From Anaerovorax sp. IOR16 (lineage in GTDB: Bacteria; Bacillota; Clostridia; Peptostreptococcales; Anaerovoracaceae): a stretch of 64,000 bases of DNA. The stretch spans positions 1 to 64,000 of the forward strand of contig NZ_JADQTL010000011.1 in NCBI RefSeq assembly GCF_017168145.1, read 5' to 3'. The notes under the pieces are model-generated. The model saw only the letters and a list, made by a program, of their open reading frames with translations. It did not search any database and was not told the origin of the DNA. Made by a program: the position numbers and the translations under genes. Positions within the stretch are counted from its first letter, which is position 1; the number at the start of each line of letters is the position of its first letter. This document shows, in pieces, positions 43,596-52,432 of this stretch.

Positions 43596-44315
43596 ATGAA
43601 TAACTTAAAAATTTTCGAGAACCAAGAATTTGGACAAGTTAGAACTTTAGAAGAAGATGGGAAACCGTTATTTTGTGGAAGTGATGTTGCTAAGGCATTA
43701 GGTTATGCAAAGCCACACAATGCAGTAAACGCACATTGCAAGGGTGCTACCCTAAAACAGGGTATCATAGATAGCCTTGGAAGAGAGCAAGCTGTTAATT
43801 TTATCACCGAGGGCGACCTGTACCGGCTCATCGTAAATAGTAAGTTACCGACCGCGGAAAAATTTGAAAGTTGGGTATTTGATGAAGTTTTACCATCTGT
43901 TAGAAAACAAGGTTCGTATAAAATCCCGCAGACCAAAAGAGAAGAAGTTGCTTTGTTCTTGGGAGCCTTAGAAGAGCAAGATGAAAAAATCGAAGCTGTC
44001 AACGAGGACCTTCAAAAGTTTAAAACAGAAATGCCGATTTTCGGGGTCGAATGCGACCGAATCACGAATGCGGTCAAGACAAAAGGTGTTGCTTGCATGG
44101 GTGGTAAGAAATCCGGTGCGTACAATGACAAGTCGCTTCGTGGCAGAGTTTATTCGGATATTTACCACCAACTCAAAAGAGAGTTCGATGTAACGTCTTA
44201 TAAGGCGATTAAACGGAATCAAGCCGATGTAGCCATAAACATTATCAGAAATTACAAGATGCCGTTGGTATTAATGCAACGGGTTGAACAGTTAAACCAA
44301 CAGGTGGCTATGTAA
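43596..44315 (+). CDS. phage antirepressor (Bro-N and ORF6C domains)
   Basis: 239 residues, ATG 43596 after AAGGAG (TTG 43569 rejected). N-terminal Bro-N domain: FGQVRTLEEDGKPLFCGSDVAKALGYAKPHNAV and ESWVFDEVLPSVRKQGSY; coiled linker; C-terminal ORF6C domain (GGKKSGAYNDKSLRGRVYSDIYHQLKREF, then a YKAIKR stretch). Such proteins counter the CI-type repressor during induction. Confidence 0.88.
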   Translation: MNNLKIFENQEFGQVRTLEEDGKPLFCGSDVAKALGYAKPHNAVNAHCKGATLKQGIIDSLGREQAVNFITEGDLYRLIVNSKLPTAEKFESWVFDEVLPSVRKQGSYKIPQTKREEVALFLGALEEQDEKIEAVNEDLQKFKTEMPIFGVECDRITNAVKTKGVACMGGKKSGAYNDKSLRGRVYSDIYHQLKREFDVTSYKAIKRNQADVAINIIRNYKMPLVLMQRVEQLNQQVAM

Positions 44316-44327
44316 GGGGGGCTGTAT

Positions 44328-44567
44328 ATGCCAAAACTAAAAGAACATCCTGAAATCATGCAAGACAAGCAGCTTCGAGGGAAGGTTGCGGAAAAGATGT
44401 CTGTTTTAGGTTATGACAATAAAGCAGATGTGGCCGAAAGATTAGGGATTAATCCGAGAACATTTTATTACAAGCTAGCTGACCCCGATAAATTCAGCCG
44501 GAGAGAATTAAGACGATTATTTCAGATTTTGAAGTTTTCAGACGAAGAAAAAAGCGCAGTCGTGTAG
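44328..44567 (+). CDS. small HTH phage protein
   Basis: 79 residues. Helix-turn-helix-like segment DNKADVAERLGINPRTFYYKLADP; C-terminal RRELRRLFQILKFSDEEK. Of the phage-borne XRE-like type; DNA binding is likely, target unknown. ATG follows AAGGGGGG. Confidence 0.68.
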   Translation: MPKLKEHPEIMQDKQLRGKVAEKMSVLGYDNKADVAERLGINPRTFYYKLADPDKFSRRELRRLFQILKFSDEEKSAVV

Positions 44568-44586
44568 TTAAAAAAGGAGGATATCA

Positions 44587-45288
44587 ATGAAAAAAGTTTT
44601 AGAAGAAAGAAATAAATCTATAACGGTGGATTGTAGTAGTAGTGTTTGCCCGTCTTGTGGTAATACACTTCTCCAAAGATATCAAAACCACTGTCAACAT
44701 TGCGGACAGGCATTGTCTTACGAGGAATGTTTAGATGAAGGTTCTAATTTTTTCGTCAGACGTAAATTAAATAACGGTTCTGAGATTGTAATAAGCATTA
44801 CAGACGAAAATGTATTTACGAAATGCCCTGTTTGTGGGAAAGAAATCCAAGCGGATTTGCAAGAACTCTTTGAAAACGAGGGAGAACTGTTTGGAACTAC
44901 TTTCTATTGCGAAGAACATGCTCCAGAAATTATTAACGGCGAAATGGTTTTTGAAGATAAGGCGAAAGAGAGAATGGAAATTAAAATTACAGAAAATCCA
45001 AGCGAAATTGCCGCCCTTATAGTGGGGCTAGCAGAGCGGCAAAAAGCTAATTTAGAAGAACTTGAATTTTTATCAATGAGAAAAAAAGCATGGGACGAAA
45101 TTCATAGTCGGGAAACGTCAATGGGAAATAACAAAAGCATTAATGCTCAGATCATGGATGAATTGGAAAAAGAATTTAATAAAATTAAAAATCACGAAAA
45201 CTTGGACGAAGCGCCATTGCACACTCTGTCAAATCTCAAAGAAATGTTTGCTGGGGTTTTGACAACTTTGAAAAATATAGATTCGTAA
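44587..45288 (+). CDS. phage protein with two zinc-ribbon motifs
   Basis: 233 residues. CPSCGNTLLQRYQNHCQHCG near residues 21-40 is a four-Cys zinc ribbon; CPVCGKEI near 80 with C-E-E-H near 104 may be a second site. The C-terminal half is helical and acidic. Function unknown; perhaps a nucleic-acid-binding early protein. Confidence 0.6.
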   Translation: MKKVLEERNKSITVDCSSSVCPSCGNTLLQRYQNHCQHCGQALSYEECLDEGSNFFVRRKLNNGSEIVISITDENVFTKCPVCGKEIQADLQELFENEGELFGTTFYCEEHAPEIINGEMVFEDKAKERMEIKITENPSEIAALIVGLAERQKANLEELEFLSMRKKAWDEIHSRETSMGNNKSINAQIMDELEKEFNKIKNHENLDEAPLHTLSNLKEMFAGVLTTLKNIDS

Positions 45289-45306
45289 ACGTAAAGGGGC
45301 TTTAAA

Positions 45307-45492
45307 TTATTTTAAATCATGGTTAAGGTTATTAATTTCCCTAAAGATACTTTTAAATATTTCTACTGAGTTGTGAGCGATAAGATCACAATTTCCGGAG
45401 TCGTCCTTTTTGCCTGCTGTGTAATCCACCTTACTGGTTACACTAGCGGCTAACAGAGCGGCAACTATATCAGGGTTATTGATTTTTTCCAT
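45307..45492 (-). CDS. small opposite-strand phage protein
   Basis: 61 residues; ATG follows AAAGGAG. MEKINNPDIVAALLAASV, later CDLIAHNSVEIFKSIFREI. Complete gene by signals, no family recognised. Second leftward gene in the early region. Confidence 0.5.
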   Translation of the reverse strand: MEKINNPDIVAALLAASVTSKVDYTAGKKDDSGNCDLIAHNSVEIFKSIFREINNLNHDLK

Positions 45493-45577
45493 AAAATTTG
45501 CTCCTTTATGTACAAGCCCCTTTACAAAGAAATACTAGCACAATTGTTAGGCTCTAACAAGGAGAAAGGAGAGTTAG

Positions 45578-45736
45578 ATGCACGGAAAGAAACCAACCTT
45601 AAAACAGAAGAAACTTATTGCAAAGTGGAAACTTAATCCTTTGAATTGGTTAGTATTAAAAAATGAATCGGACAAGCTGACTATTTCACATAGACACACA
45701 GGACGGAAAAGAACTATTCCGGAGGGCGTAAAGTGA
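45578..45736 (+). CDS. DUF6906-like small phage protein
   Basis: 52 residues, ATG 45578 after AAAGGAGAG. Begins MHGKKPTLKQKKLIAKW, then NPLNWLVLKNE and HRHTGRKRTIP, the pattern of the small basic phage family annotated as DUF6906. Stop overlaps the GTG of the next gene. Confidence 0.7.
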   Translation: MHGKKPTLKQKKLIAKWKLNPLNWLVLKNESDKLTISHRHTGRKRTIPEGVK

Positions 45737-46113
45737 ATGACTACTATAAGAGCTGCGGAATCCCAAAGCCAATAACAAAAAAGAAGCACAAGAAGCAGAA
45801 CGGATATAAAAACAAACCATATAGATATTGTTATTACTGCAAAACAAATAACGCAGAGTGCCATGAGGTGTTCGGCGGATCAAGTAGGCAGATATCTATA
45901 GATATGGGGTTCCAAGTAAATCTTTGCAAAAATTGCCACGGAGGATGGCATGCACAAAAGGAACAGATATGGATTGAACGAAAAAAAGAGTGGCAACTAA
46001 AGTATCAGCTTGAATACGAAGCAAAGCTAATAGAATCCGGAGTAAGCAAAAAGCAAGCGCGGGAAATATGGAAATCAATGATCGGTAAGAACCATACCGA
46101 TGAAATCGTGTAA
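45733..46113 (+). CDS. HNH-like zinc-binding phage protein
   Basis: 126 residues, GTG start coupled to the preceding stop. CYYCKTNNAECHEVFGG and later LCKNCHGGWH form a CxxC..H..CxxCH site like HNH or NinG/DUF968-type recombination nucleases. C-terminal half helical. Possible nuclease, not sure. Confidence 0.6.
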   Translation: MNDYYKSCGIPKPITKKKHKKQNGYKNKPYRYCYYCKTNNAECHEVFGGSSRQISIDMGFQVNLCKNCHGGWHAQKEQIWIERKKEWQLKYQLEYEAKLIESGVSKKQAREIWKSMIGKNHTDEIV

Positions 46114-46125
46114 GGAGGTAAGAAA

Positions 46126-46497
46126 TTGAAAATCAAGCATAATGCAGCGGAAAGGTTAGCAGTCGCCATCGAGAAGAATTTTAAAAATGGTATTCTTCAT
46201 ATCACACTAACATACGAAAAAGAACCTTCCGGAGAAGAAGCGAAAAAACACATTGAAAAATTCATCAAAGATTTAAGAAAGCTGTATAAAACAAAAGAAA
46301 TTAATTTGAAATGGCTTGCTAAAGATAGTTTTGAAAATAAAAGAATTCATCATCATGTTTTATGTACGGTTGGGGCGGAAGATTTTGAAATCAAAAAACT
46401 TTGGAAGAATGGATTTGCCATGACGACCATTATTGACGGAGCAGATTGCAGTAACAGAATGGCAAACTATTTGCTTAAACACGAAGCGGAGGTTTGA
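46126..46497 (+). CDS. HUH Rep-like protein (REP_ORF2-G2P type), short form
   Basis: 123 residues, TTG start after GGAGG. The three rolling-circle Rep motifs are visible in order: motif I ILHITLTY (near 24-31), motif II RIHHHVLC (His-hydrophobic-His, near 72-78) and motif III NYLLKH (Tyr-x-x-Lys, near 113). It stops directly after motif III and is close in sequence to the central part of the 282-residue protein at 52824. Either a minimal nickase or a truncated duplicate. Confidence 0.7.
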   Translation: MKIKHNAAERLAVAIEKNFKNGILHITLTYEKEPSGEEAKKHIEKFIKDLRKLYKTKEINLKWLAKDSFENKRIHHHVLCTVGAEDFEIKKLWKNGFAMTTIIDGADCSNRMANYLLKHEAEV

Positions 46498-46498
46498 C

Positions 46499-46903
46499 AT
46501 GGACAGAAAAGAAATAATGCGCAAGGAAGGAGCTATATATTGCGCCAAAAAAGACATATGGTGCGTACATACAGACTTAAGTTCCGGAGAGTGTAATAAA
46601 AACGTTCCATGTGACGTAGGTTCTCCGGAGTGGAAGAAAAGAGAAGAGGAAAAAGAAGCGGAAATAAAAAGACGTAGAGCTGAAGCTATACAAAGAAAAA
46701 AAGAAGAGATTCCAAGGGTAGAAGTTAGAATACCGGACAATAAGAGAATCAAAGAAACACAGCAACACACATTGGCCGTTCTGATCCAAGACAAGCAAAT
46801 GCAAGCCACACGTGCCTATAAAATGGGCAGGGAACGAATAGGCGACAAGCTAACAAAAGAAGTCATGGAACTAAAAAAGAAGTTAAAGGAGGACAAGCTG
46901 TGA
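46499..46903 (+). CDS. coiled phage protein with N-terminal Cys motif
   Basis: 134 residues. N-terminus IYCAKKDIWCVH..ECNKNVPC may bind a metal; residues 45-75 are a highly charged coiled coil (KKREEEKEAEIKRRRAEA). No family recognised. Stop overlaps the GTG of the next gene. Confidence 0.55.
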   Translation: MDRKEIMRKEGAIYCAKKDIWCVHTDLSSGECNKNVPCDVGSPEWKKREEEKEAEIKRRRAEAIQRKKEEIPRVEVRIPDNKRIKETQQHTLAVLIQDKQMQATRAYKMGRERIGDKLTKEVMELKKKLKEDKL

Positions 46904-47061
46904 AAAGAAAAATATATGGATACATAGCCGGAATGGCAGCTTTTCTCTTCTTCTGTTTTGCGGAAGAAAAACCACTCTACAGCCTAGGAGCTGGAATTGT
47001 AATGATAACGTTTACATATCTCGGAGGATATTTCGAGTTTCAACAAAAGGAGGACAAATGA
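46900..47061 (+). CDS. 53-residue phage membrane protein
   Basis: GTG start at 46900 (GTGA overlap with the preceding stop), stop overlapping the next ATG. Two hydrophobic segments (IAGMAAFLFFCF and AGIVMITFTYLGGY). Unknown role; possibly a small inner-membrane early protein. Confidence 0.55.
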   Translation: MKRKIYGYIAGMAAFLFFCFAEEKPLYSLGAGIVMITFTYLGGYFEFQQKEDK

Positions 47062-47375
47062 AAGGTAAAAAAGTATACATAGCAGGACGGATAACAGGGA
47101 TTTCGAGAATCGAAGCTATTAAAAAGTTTGGAGAAGTTGAAAAGGACCTAGAAGAAAAACAAGCAACACCATTCAACCCTCTTTGCTTACCCGAGGGCTT
47201 CGCGTGGGAAGATTACATGGAAATATGTCTATCAGCAGTAAATAGATGTGACACAGTAGTTATGCTGGACAACTGGACAAGCAGTAAAGGAGCACAGGTT
47301 GAATATGGACATGCTTTTAAAAACAATAAGGACATTTACTTTTACAAAGACGGAAACTACACCAAACAAAAGTAA
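47058..47375 (+). CDS. DUF4406 (nucleoside 2-deoxyribosyltransferase-like) protein
   Basis: 105 residues: KVYIAGRITG at the N-terminus, FNPLCLPEGFAWEDYM, CDTVVMLDNWTSSKGAQVEYGHA; this is the Rossmann-like DUF4406 pattern related to nucleoside deoxyribosyltransferases. A part in nucleotide metabolism or base modification is possible. Followed by the hairpin AACCGCCTG/CAGGCGGTT (47378-47400). Confidence 0.78.
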   Translation: MKGKKVYIAGRITGISRIEAIKKFGEVEKDLEEKQATPFNPLCLPEGFAWEDYMEICLSAVNRCDTVVMLDNWTSSKGAQVEYGHAFKNNKDIYFYKDGNYTKQK

Positions 47376-47377
47376 AA

Positions 47378-47400
47378 ACCGCCTGCTGCAACAGGCGGTT
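47378..47400 (+). terminator. hairpin after the DUF4406 gene
   Basis: AACCGCCTG, loop CTGCA, CAGGCGGTT; no T tract, so termination would be weak. The gap to 47548 holds an AGCTTATTATAAAGCT inverted repeat and no gene. Confidence 0.5.
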
Positions 47401-47548
47401 CGTTGAAAAAAATCTAACTCAATGTCTTAAATTCGGAGCTTATTATAAAGCTCGTTTAAATTATATCACTAAAATTTTACAAATGTCAATGTAAAAAATA
47501 AAAGGTAGCGCTTTAAACCCTAGGGGCCTTCGTGACGACGGAGGTAAT

Positions 47549-48918
47549 ATGAAATACATTATAGATTGCTTTGCCGGAGGTGGCGGAGCGAGTGAAGGAA
47601 TTGAGAAAGCTTTAAAACAAAAAGTAGATATTGCTATAAACCATGATCCTCAAGCGATCCGAATGCACAAGATCAATCATCCGAATACATTGCATTTAAC
47701 TGAGGATATATTCAAGGTTGATTTACATAAATACTTAAAATCAAATGATACTGTAGCATTTATGTGGGCATCGCCGGACTGTACAAGCCATAGTAAGGCT
47801 AAAGGTAGTCAACCTAGAAAATCAGGACTAAGGATATTGCCTTGGGCTGTATATAGACTTTGCAAACAGATTATTGATATTACAGGAAAACCGCCAGAAA
47901 TTTTAATGATGGAAAATGTGGAAGAAATACAGTCTTGGGGTCCGTTAGATAAGAACGGGTATCCAATCAAAGAACGACAGGGAGAAGATTATAGAAAATT
48001 TATTCGGAGTATGTGCAGTCTTGGATTTCAGTTTGAGAGTAGGGAACTTGTTGCAGCAGATTACGGAGCTCCAACTACTAGAAAACGATGGTATGCAATC
48101 TTTAGATCAGATAAAAAACCAATTGTATGGCCAAAGATTACACATGATCGGGATGGTAAAAATGGGTTAGAGAATGGGTTCCGGTTTCGAGTGTCTTAGA
48201 TTGGAGTGATTTGGGAAAATCAATTTTTAGAAGAAAGAAACCTTTGGTAGAGAACACCATGAATCGGATTGCAAGAGGAATTGAAAAATTTATCATTCGG
48301 AATCCTAAACCATTTTTCCTTGATGATACAATTGCAGCACCATTCTTAATTCAATATCATAGCGAAAGGCAAAAACATGAAGTTAGAGGACAGACAGTGG
48401 ACGAGCCAATTAAAACACTCGATACAAGCAATAGGTACGGTCTTGTAACAGCGTTCATTACAAAATTTTATAAAAGTGGAACCGGACAACTGGTCAATGA
48501 ACCGTTGCACACGATTACAACAAGTCCTGGACATTTCGGGTTAGTATCAGCGTTTCTTATAAAATATTATGGAGCCGGAACTGGACAGGAAGTGAACAAA
48601 CCTCTCGGAACGATTGTTACAAAAGATAGATTTGGACTGATTACTGTGATGATTGCAGGAGAACCGTATAGGATTGTCGATATTTGGATGCGGATGTTAA
48701 AGCCTGAGGAATTAAAACTTGCGCAAGGTTTTTCTAAGAGTTACATTATCGATCATGATTCGGAGATGAAAAAATATCCGGTAAAAGAGCAGGTTGCGAA
48801 AATAGGTAATAGCGTCTCCCCTATAATGTCAGAGGCACTTGTAAAAGCAAACCAACCGGAACTCTGTGGAAAGGAATACAAGAAAATGAGCGATCTGCAG
48901 AGTGATATAGCAATTTAG
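47549..48918 (+). pseudogene. phage C5-cytosine DNA methyltransferase, frameshifted
   Basis: DNA (cytosine-5) methyltransferase of the phage type with SPDCTSHSKAKG as motif IV. First frame (to 48199) has motif I DCFAGGGGASEG and motif VI ENVEEI; the second frame (to 48918) has three imperfect target-recognition repeats (VDEPIKTLDT, VNEPLHTITT, VNKPLGTIVT) and motif IX/X (GNSVSP). The break is near 48173: GAG AAT GGG reads out of frame, whereas one more A (GAG AAA TGG GTT CCG) restores E-K-W-V-P and then VLDWSDLGKSIF. So a single-base deletion, or a sequencing error, splits it; the run is only A2, not a usual slip site. The start at 47549 follows GGAGG. Confidence 0.85.
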
Positions 48919-48929
48919 GGAGGCAACCA

Positions 48930-49746
48930 ATGTTAAACCAATTAAACATATATGGCAAAAACAAAGTAGAAGTCGCAATAGATAGACTTCGAACGTTTGA
49001 GCCCGAGGGGGGGGTATTACCTCGCCTTTAGCGGTGGGAAAGACAGCATTGTAATAAAAGCATTAGCAGATATGGCGGGCGCTAAATATGACGCTCATTA
49101 CAATGTAACTACGGTCGATCCGCCGGAATTAATAAACTTCATCCGAGTGCATCATAAAGACGTTGTATTCGAAAAAGCAAGGCATAAAGACGGTACACAG
49201 ATTACAATGTGGAACTTAATACCAAAAAAGAAAATGCCACCAACGAGGATTGTAAGATATTGCTGTGAATCATTAAAAGAGGGTGGCGGAAACGGTAGAT
49301 TTGTAGTCACTGGCGTAAGATGGGCGGAAAGTGTAAGAAGAAAAAATGACAGAGCTGGTCTTGAACTTAACGCCTATAAAGGTAGAGGCAACAGAATAAT
49401 AGATGATCCGGATAACCCGGCACATGAAGAAATGGCACACGTTTGTCCAACGAAGGGCAAACACATATTGAATCCAATCATTGACTGGGAAGATGAAGAC
49501 GTTTGGGAATTTATCTATACATACCATCTTCCGTACTGCGAACTTTACGACCAAGGATACACAAGGCTAGGCTGTATTGGTTGCCCTATGAGTGCCAAAG
49601 CAGCGGAAGAGCTAGAAAGGTACCCTAAATTTAAACAAGCCTATTTAAGAGCGTTCGATAGAATGCTGAAAATAAGAATGGAAGCAGGCTTAAAAACAGA
49701 TTGGAAAACACCGGAAGAAGTAATGAATTGGTGGTTAGGGAGGTAA
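48930..49746 (+). pseudogene. phage PAPS-reductase-like protein, frame broken at a G8 tract
   Basis: ATG 48930 after GGGAGG opens MLNQLNIYGKNKVEV and AIDRLRTFEPEG, then runs into G8 (49007-49014) and a stop. With G7 the frame would continue GGYYLAFSGGKDS and on to 49746. The downstream part has the PP-loop SGGKDS, YDAHYNVTTVDPPEL, RYCCESLKEGGG and LGCIGCPM, as in the PAPS-reductase/DndC-like N-type ATP pyrophosphatases common in Firmicutes phages. Activity would be adenylation or thiolation of an unknown substrate. Could be decay, phase variation by slippage, or a read error. Confidence 0.82.
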
Positions 49747-49749
49747 CCA

Positions 49750-50637
49750 ATGAATATAGCATTGATTGATGTTGATAGTCATAACTTCCCGAATCTCGCA
49801 CTTATGAAAATATCAGCATATCACAAAGCAAAAGGCGACCATGTAGAGTGGTGGAACGGCTTAAAACACTACGACGTTGTTTACCAAAGCAAAGTATTTG
49901 ATAGTACATATACCAAAGATAATGAGTTTTGTATAAATGCGGATCAGATTATAAGGGGCGGCACCGGATACGGTTTGAACAATCACTTACCGGATGAGAT
50001 AGAGAATATATATCCGGATTACTCTTTATATGGCATTACAGATACGGCATATGGATTTTTAACAAGGGGATGCCCTAGAGGGTGTAAGTTTTGTATCGTA
50101 GGTAAAAAAGAGGGGTTACGCTCGATAAAACTTGCTGACTTATCAGAGTTTTGGACAAACCAAAAAGAAATCAAACTGCTTGATCCAAATTTACTCGCTT
50201 GCCAAGACCACGAAAACTTATTAAAGCAGCTCTCTAAAAGTGGCGCATGGGTAGATTTTACACAAGGCTTAGATATACGTCTCATAACCAAGGATAATGT
50301 GAGCCTACTCAATAAAATCAAAACCAAAATACTGCATTTTGCGTGGGATAATCCAAAAGATGATTTGACAGACGATTTTCAGAGATTTAATAAATTTTCG
50401 AAAATTAAAGATAGCCGTAAAAAGGGTGTATATGTCCTAGCTAATTTCGGCAGTACACATGATCAAGATTTACACCGGATATACACCTTAAGAGACTTAG
50501 GCTTTGATCCATATGTAATGATCTATGACAAACCTCATGCGCCAAAGCGTACAAGGTACTTGCAACGATGGGTTAATAATAAAATCATTTTTAAGACGAT
50601 AGACCGATTTGAGGATTACGACCATCGGATCGGTTAA
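49750..50637 (+). CDS. phage radical SAM protein
   Basis: 295 residues. The [4Fe-4S] motif is CPRGCKFC (CxxxCxxC) near residues 112-119, following YGFLTRG; an N-terminal segment (NIALIDVDSHNFPNLALMKISAYHK) resembles the cobalamin-like leader of B12-binding radical SAM proteins but is short. It starts 3 bases after the PAPS-reductase-like gene, and this gene pair is a recurrent phage neighbourhood. Substrate unknown; nucleotide or protein modification is possible. Confidence 0.8.
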   Translation: MNIALIDVDSHNFPNLALMKISAYHKAKGDHVEWWNGLKHYDVVYQSKVFDSTYTKDNEFCINADQIIRGGTGYGLNNHLPDEIENIYPDYSLYGITDTAYGFLTRGCPRGCKFCIVGKKEGLRSIKLADLSEFWTNQKEIKLLDPNLLACQDHENLLKQLSKSGAWVDFTQGLDIRLITKDNVSLLNKIKTKILHFAWDNPKDDLTDDFQRFNKFSKIKDSRKKGVYVLANFGSTHDQDLHRIYTLRDLGFDPYVMIYDKPHAPKRTRYLQRWVNNKIIFKTIDRFEDYDHRIG

Positions 50638-50650
50638 GGAGGATAGAGTA

Positions 50651-51109
50651 ATGGAAAGATTAAATAAATTCTACGATAAGTTATATAGGAATCAAGAAGA
50701 AGCATGGAATTACATGAGAGAGTATGGTTCGAAAGACATCAACATGGAAGCGTATGACGAAATGAAAGAAATATTAAAATTCTTTCGAATACTAAAAAGG
50801 TACACGGGCATCGGAACGCCGGAAGAGTTATCGCAACTCAAACAAGAAGTAGACAGCGGTCTTCGCCCTCTGCTGCCGTGTAAGGTTGGGGATACGGTGT
50901 ATAAAATCATTACGCTCATGAACGGAGAGACGTTAATTGTTGAGGGTGTAATGCTACAATACGCCATAACAAGAACGGGAGAAGAATTTTATTTTTCTGA
51001 GCCAACAAGACAATATGACATTTGGTGTAACGCATCTGATTTCGGCAAAACCGTATTCCTTTCGTACGAAGCTGCCGAAGCGGCGTTGAAGGAGGGCGAG
51101 AATGAATAA
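50651..51109 (+). CDS. phage hypothetical protein, 152 residues
   Basis: ATG 50651 with AAGGAGG 9 bases upstream; the longer frame from 50609 overlaps the radical SAM gene. Helical N-terminus, then LLPCKVGDTVYKI and FLSYEAAEAALKEGE, a small beta-rich domain seen in many phage proteins of unknown role. Overlaps the HNH gene by 8 bases. Confidence 0.65.
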   Translation: MERLNKFYDKLYRNQEEAWNYMREYGSKDINMEAYDEMKEILKFFRILKRYTGIGTPEELSQLKQEVDSGLRPLLPCKVGDTVYKIITLMNGETLIVEGVMLQYAITRTGEEFYFSEPTRQYDIWCNASDFGKTVFLSYEAAEAALKEGENE

Positions 51110-51461
51110 AAAAGACAGGCTCTTAGTTTATGAGAAGTACGGCGGTCATTGTGCCTATTGCGGAAAAGAAATAGCATATGAAGATATGCAGGTGGATCAT
51201 ATTAGACCACAGCGCGAATACATGGAAGCACTGATTGAAGGAAAAAACTTAGATGATTTAGACAACTTGAATCCAAGTTGTAGGCGGTGCAATCATTATA
51301 AACGTTCGCTTGATTTGGAGGGTTTCCGTGACTACATAAAAACTTTGCATGAGCGGATAGCGAAGGATTATATCACAAAGGTCGGTTTAGATTTTGGGAT
51401 TGTAAAATTGATACCGTTTGATGGGGTGTTTTACTTTGAAAGGTGTGAGAAGAATGAATGA
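51102..51461 (+). CDS. HNH endonuclease
   Basis: 119 residues with CAYCGKEI, VDHIRPQ (catalytic DH), then NLNPSCRRCNHYKR (Asn and second CxxC): a full HNH/zinc site. Probably cuts DNA; as it lies far from the terminase its role in packaging is less likely than a free-standing nuclease. Followed by an overlapping small gene. Confidence 0.85.
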   Translation: MNKKDRLLVYEKYGGHCAYCGKEIAYEDMQVDHIRPQREYMEALIEGKNLDDLDNLNPSCRRCNHYKRSLDLEGFRDYIKTLHERIAKDYITKVGLDFGIVKLIPFDGVFYFERCEKNE

Positions 51462-51861
51462 TATTAAGAAAGCAATAGATGCTTTAAAAGTGTTATCTAG
51501 CGTAAGTTTAAGTTGGTTCGGAACCGCGGCCACAGAAGAACAAAGAAATGTTTTAGAAAATGATATTAATTCATTAGATTTGGCGATTGAAGCATTACAA
51601 GAAAAATCAGAACGAGAGAATCCGAAGGCATTAACATTGGAGCAGCTAAGGGAACGTGAGGGCAAGCCGGTGTATGTTGTATATTTTTCGAGCTCATGTT
51701 CGATTAAAAAACCAAGTGAATGGCTTGTATTAAAGTTATGTAATCCAACAGTAGATTATCCATTCGTTGTCTTCGAGGGGGAAAGGTTAAACGCAATGTA
51801 TTATTGCCGAGGGTGGATTGCATACGACCACGAACCAAAGGAGGGTGAACGAAATGAGTGA
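51454..51861 (+). CDS. phage hypothetical protein, 135 residues
   Basis: ATG 51454 overlaps the HNH stop. N-terminal helix pair (NDIKKAIDALKVLSS, SLDLAIEALQEKSE) then a compact domain LTLEQLREREGKPVYVV and GWIAYDHEP, typical of small Firmicutes phage proteins whose function is not known. Confidence 0.62.
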   Translation: MNDIKKAIDALKVLSSVSLSWFGTAATEEQRNVLENDINSLDLAIEALQEKSERENPKALTLEQLREREGKPVYVVYFSSSCSIKKPSEWLVLKLCNPTVDYPFVVFEGERLNAMYYCRGWIAYDHEPKEGERNE

Positions 51862-51994
51862 ACGAAGAGCAAAACAGATCCGGAAGCTAGAGCGAAGAAT
51901 TGACCGGTTAGAAAAAATAATAGCCGAAAGAGAAGCAAATTGGTTATCAAGAATGTACAGATCAACAATAAAGGCAATATGGAAAATCTTATAG
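51854..51994 (+). CDS. 46-residue basic coiled-coil phage protein
   Basis: ATG 51854 overlaps the preceding stop; stop TAG at 51992. Sequence starts MSERRAKQIRKLERRID, a basic coiled coil with RLEKIIAERE. Unknown function. Confidence 0.5.
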   Translation: MSERRAKQIRKLERRIDRLEKIIAEREANWLSRMYRSTIKAIWKIL

Positions 51995-52009
51995 AAAGGA
52001 AGATTACAT

Positions 52010-52228
52010 ATGAAAAATTTAGATAAAACGTGCTTTGCGGCCAAAGGCGATATTTGTATAGCGCTAGATAATAAAAAAGTTAAAGTGTGCAAGGGGAAGG
52101 AATGCTCTTTCTATAAAACGGAAGAACAAAGACAAGCCATGGAAAAATATGCAAAAGAAAGGTGCGCTAGATTAGGAGTTGCTTACGGGAAAGCGGAAGG
52201 GCGAGAATATGAAGATGGAAAACGTTAA
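52010..52228 (+). CDS. small phage protein with four Cys
   Basis: 72 residues, ATG after AAAGGAAG. TCFAAKGDICIALD and VCKGKECSFYKT give a C-x8-C..C-x4-C pattern, possibly a metal site, followed by a helical tail. Common type of small phage protein, function unknown. Confidence 0.6.
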   Translation: MKNLDKTCFAAKGDICIALDNKKVKVCKGKECSFYKTEEQRQAMEKYAKERCARLGVAYGKAEGREYEDGKR

Positions 52229-52421
52229 ACTCAACGCCAGCGGATGCAAAGATCTTACAGCGTATAAAGCATTAAAACCAATGATTAAAAGCGACGCTGC
52301 GGTTGAAAAGAAAGTGCATAAACTAATCGAAAACATAAAGTACATCATTAACCTAGCTGGTTTTGAGCTTGCCGGAAGGATCAAACTAAAGGATAAAAAG
52401 TCGGGAAGAGAATTTAAGTAA
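52209..52421 (+). CDS. small phage protein, 70 residues
   Basis: ATG 52209 overlaps the preceding gene by 20 bases. Begins MKMENVKLNASGCKDLTAYKAL; helical and basic. No family recognised. Confidence 0.55.
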   Translation: MKMENVKLNASGCKDLTAYKALKPMIKSDAAVEKKVHKLIENIKYIINLAGFELAGRIKLKDKKSGREFK

Positions 52422-52432
52422 GGAGGCCAACA

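Noticed and set aside
48997-49746. PAPS-reductase-like gene starting at the TTG of 48997
   Set aside because: No ribosome-binding site there, and the true start with 25 family-like N-terminal residues lies at 48930 in the other frame; G7 joins them.
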